From contig CALIJJ010000047.1 of assembly GCA_938017515.1 (NCBI GenBank), positions 1-44,163 on the forward strand: DNA of 44,163 nucleotides. The letters are read 5' to 3'. The DNA is from an uncultured Pseudanabaenaceae cyanobacterium (GTDB lineage Bacteria; Cyanobacteriota; Cyanobacteriia; PCC-9006; JAAUQQ01). Position 1 is the stretch's first letter, and each line of letters begins with the position of its first letter. Positions 44,088 through 44,163 of this stretch are shown here, in pieces. Below the pieces are notes generated by a model, which was not told the DNA's origin, made no database searches, and saw only the letters and a list, made by a program, of their open reading frames with translations. Made by a program: the position numbers and the translations under genes.

Positions 44088-44163
44088 AGGAAGGCGTGCA
44101 GCGCATCAAATAGCAATCAGTCGGAGAAGACCGGCAGACCTGAACGGCATCTCAATGTTCTCC

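Overview
The window is a stretch of cyanobacterial chromosome, probably from a filamentous form. The evidence is recurrent GCGATCGC (HIP1-type) octamers, a Ycf51-family gene, PatA-type receiver proteins with a PATAN-like N-terminus, a fused PabB-PabC, and a large exopolysaccharide locus. The species cannot be fixed from sequence alone. No rRNA, tRNA, CRISPR array, transposase or prophage gene was recognised.

Layout. 1-1330: 3' end of an EAL (c-di-GMP phosphodiesterase-type) gene facing a SAM methyltransferase, with small repeats between them. 1589-4954: an NfeD-like membrane protein followed by two paralogous flotillin/SPFH proteins. 4997-8698: a leftward signalling operon (hybrid histidine kinase, single-domain response regulator, GAF protein). 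9141-14730: two PatA-type response regulators in mirror orientation enclosing ycf51, an ArsC/Spx-like reductase and pabB-pabC. 15233-17625: a GT2 glycosyltransferase, a DUF547 lipoprotein and two small unknown proteins. 17626-18764: a gene-poor stretch with repeats and possibly a decayed gene. 18789-21559: a coupled two-gene cassette (small Pepco/Trypco-like protein plus a caspase-like protease with a C-terminal helix-turn-helix) convergent with a YhcG/DUF1016-type PD-(D/E)XK nuclease. This is the most conflict-system-like part. 21778-23796: cysS and a Coq4-family protein. 24192-40185: an exopolysaccharide locus. 40727-44087: ftsH, an SGNH esterase and a pentapeptide-repeat protein.

The exopolysaccharide locus holds a GT2, a Wzx-type flippase, a GT4, a GH9 glycosidase lipoprotein, a Wzy/O-antigen-ligase-type polymerase, a serine-acetyltransferase-like hexapeptide protein and a Wzc-like co-polymerase/BY-kinase. 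Together these cover assembly, flipping, polymerisation, length control or export, and trimming of a surface glycan. Embedded in it is a 1535-residue single-module NRPS with an unusual order: formyltransferase-like domain, half a condensation domain, adenylation, carrier and thioesterase. Its formyltransferase triad is altered and its thioesterase nucleophile is apparently Cys. It is the best candidate for undescribed biology here, possibly adding an amino-acid-derived group to the glycan.

A second theme is small-scale repetition. At least ten unrelated tandem duplications (7-18 bp units) lie in gene spacers, at gene ends and in protein linkers. They include a block of four 15-bp units that writes pentapeptide repeats into PabB. 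Where several start codons were possible, the choice and reason are given in the entry.
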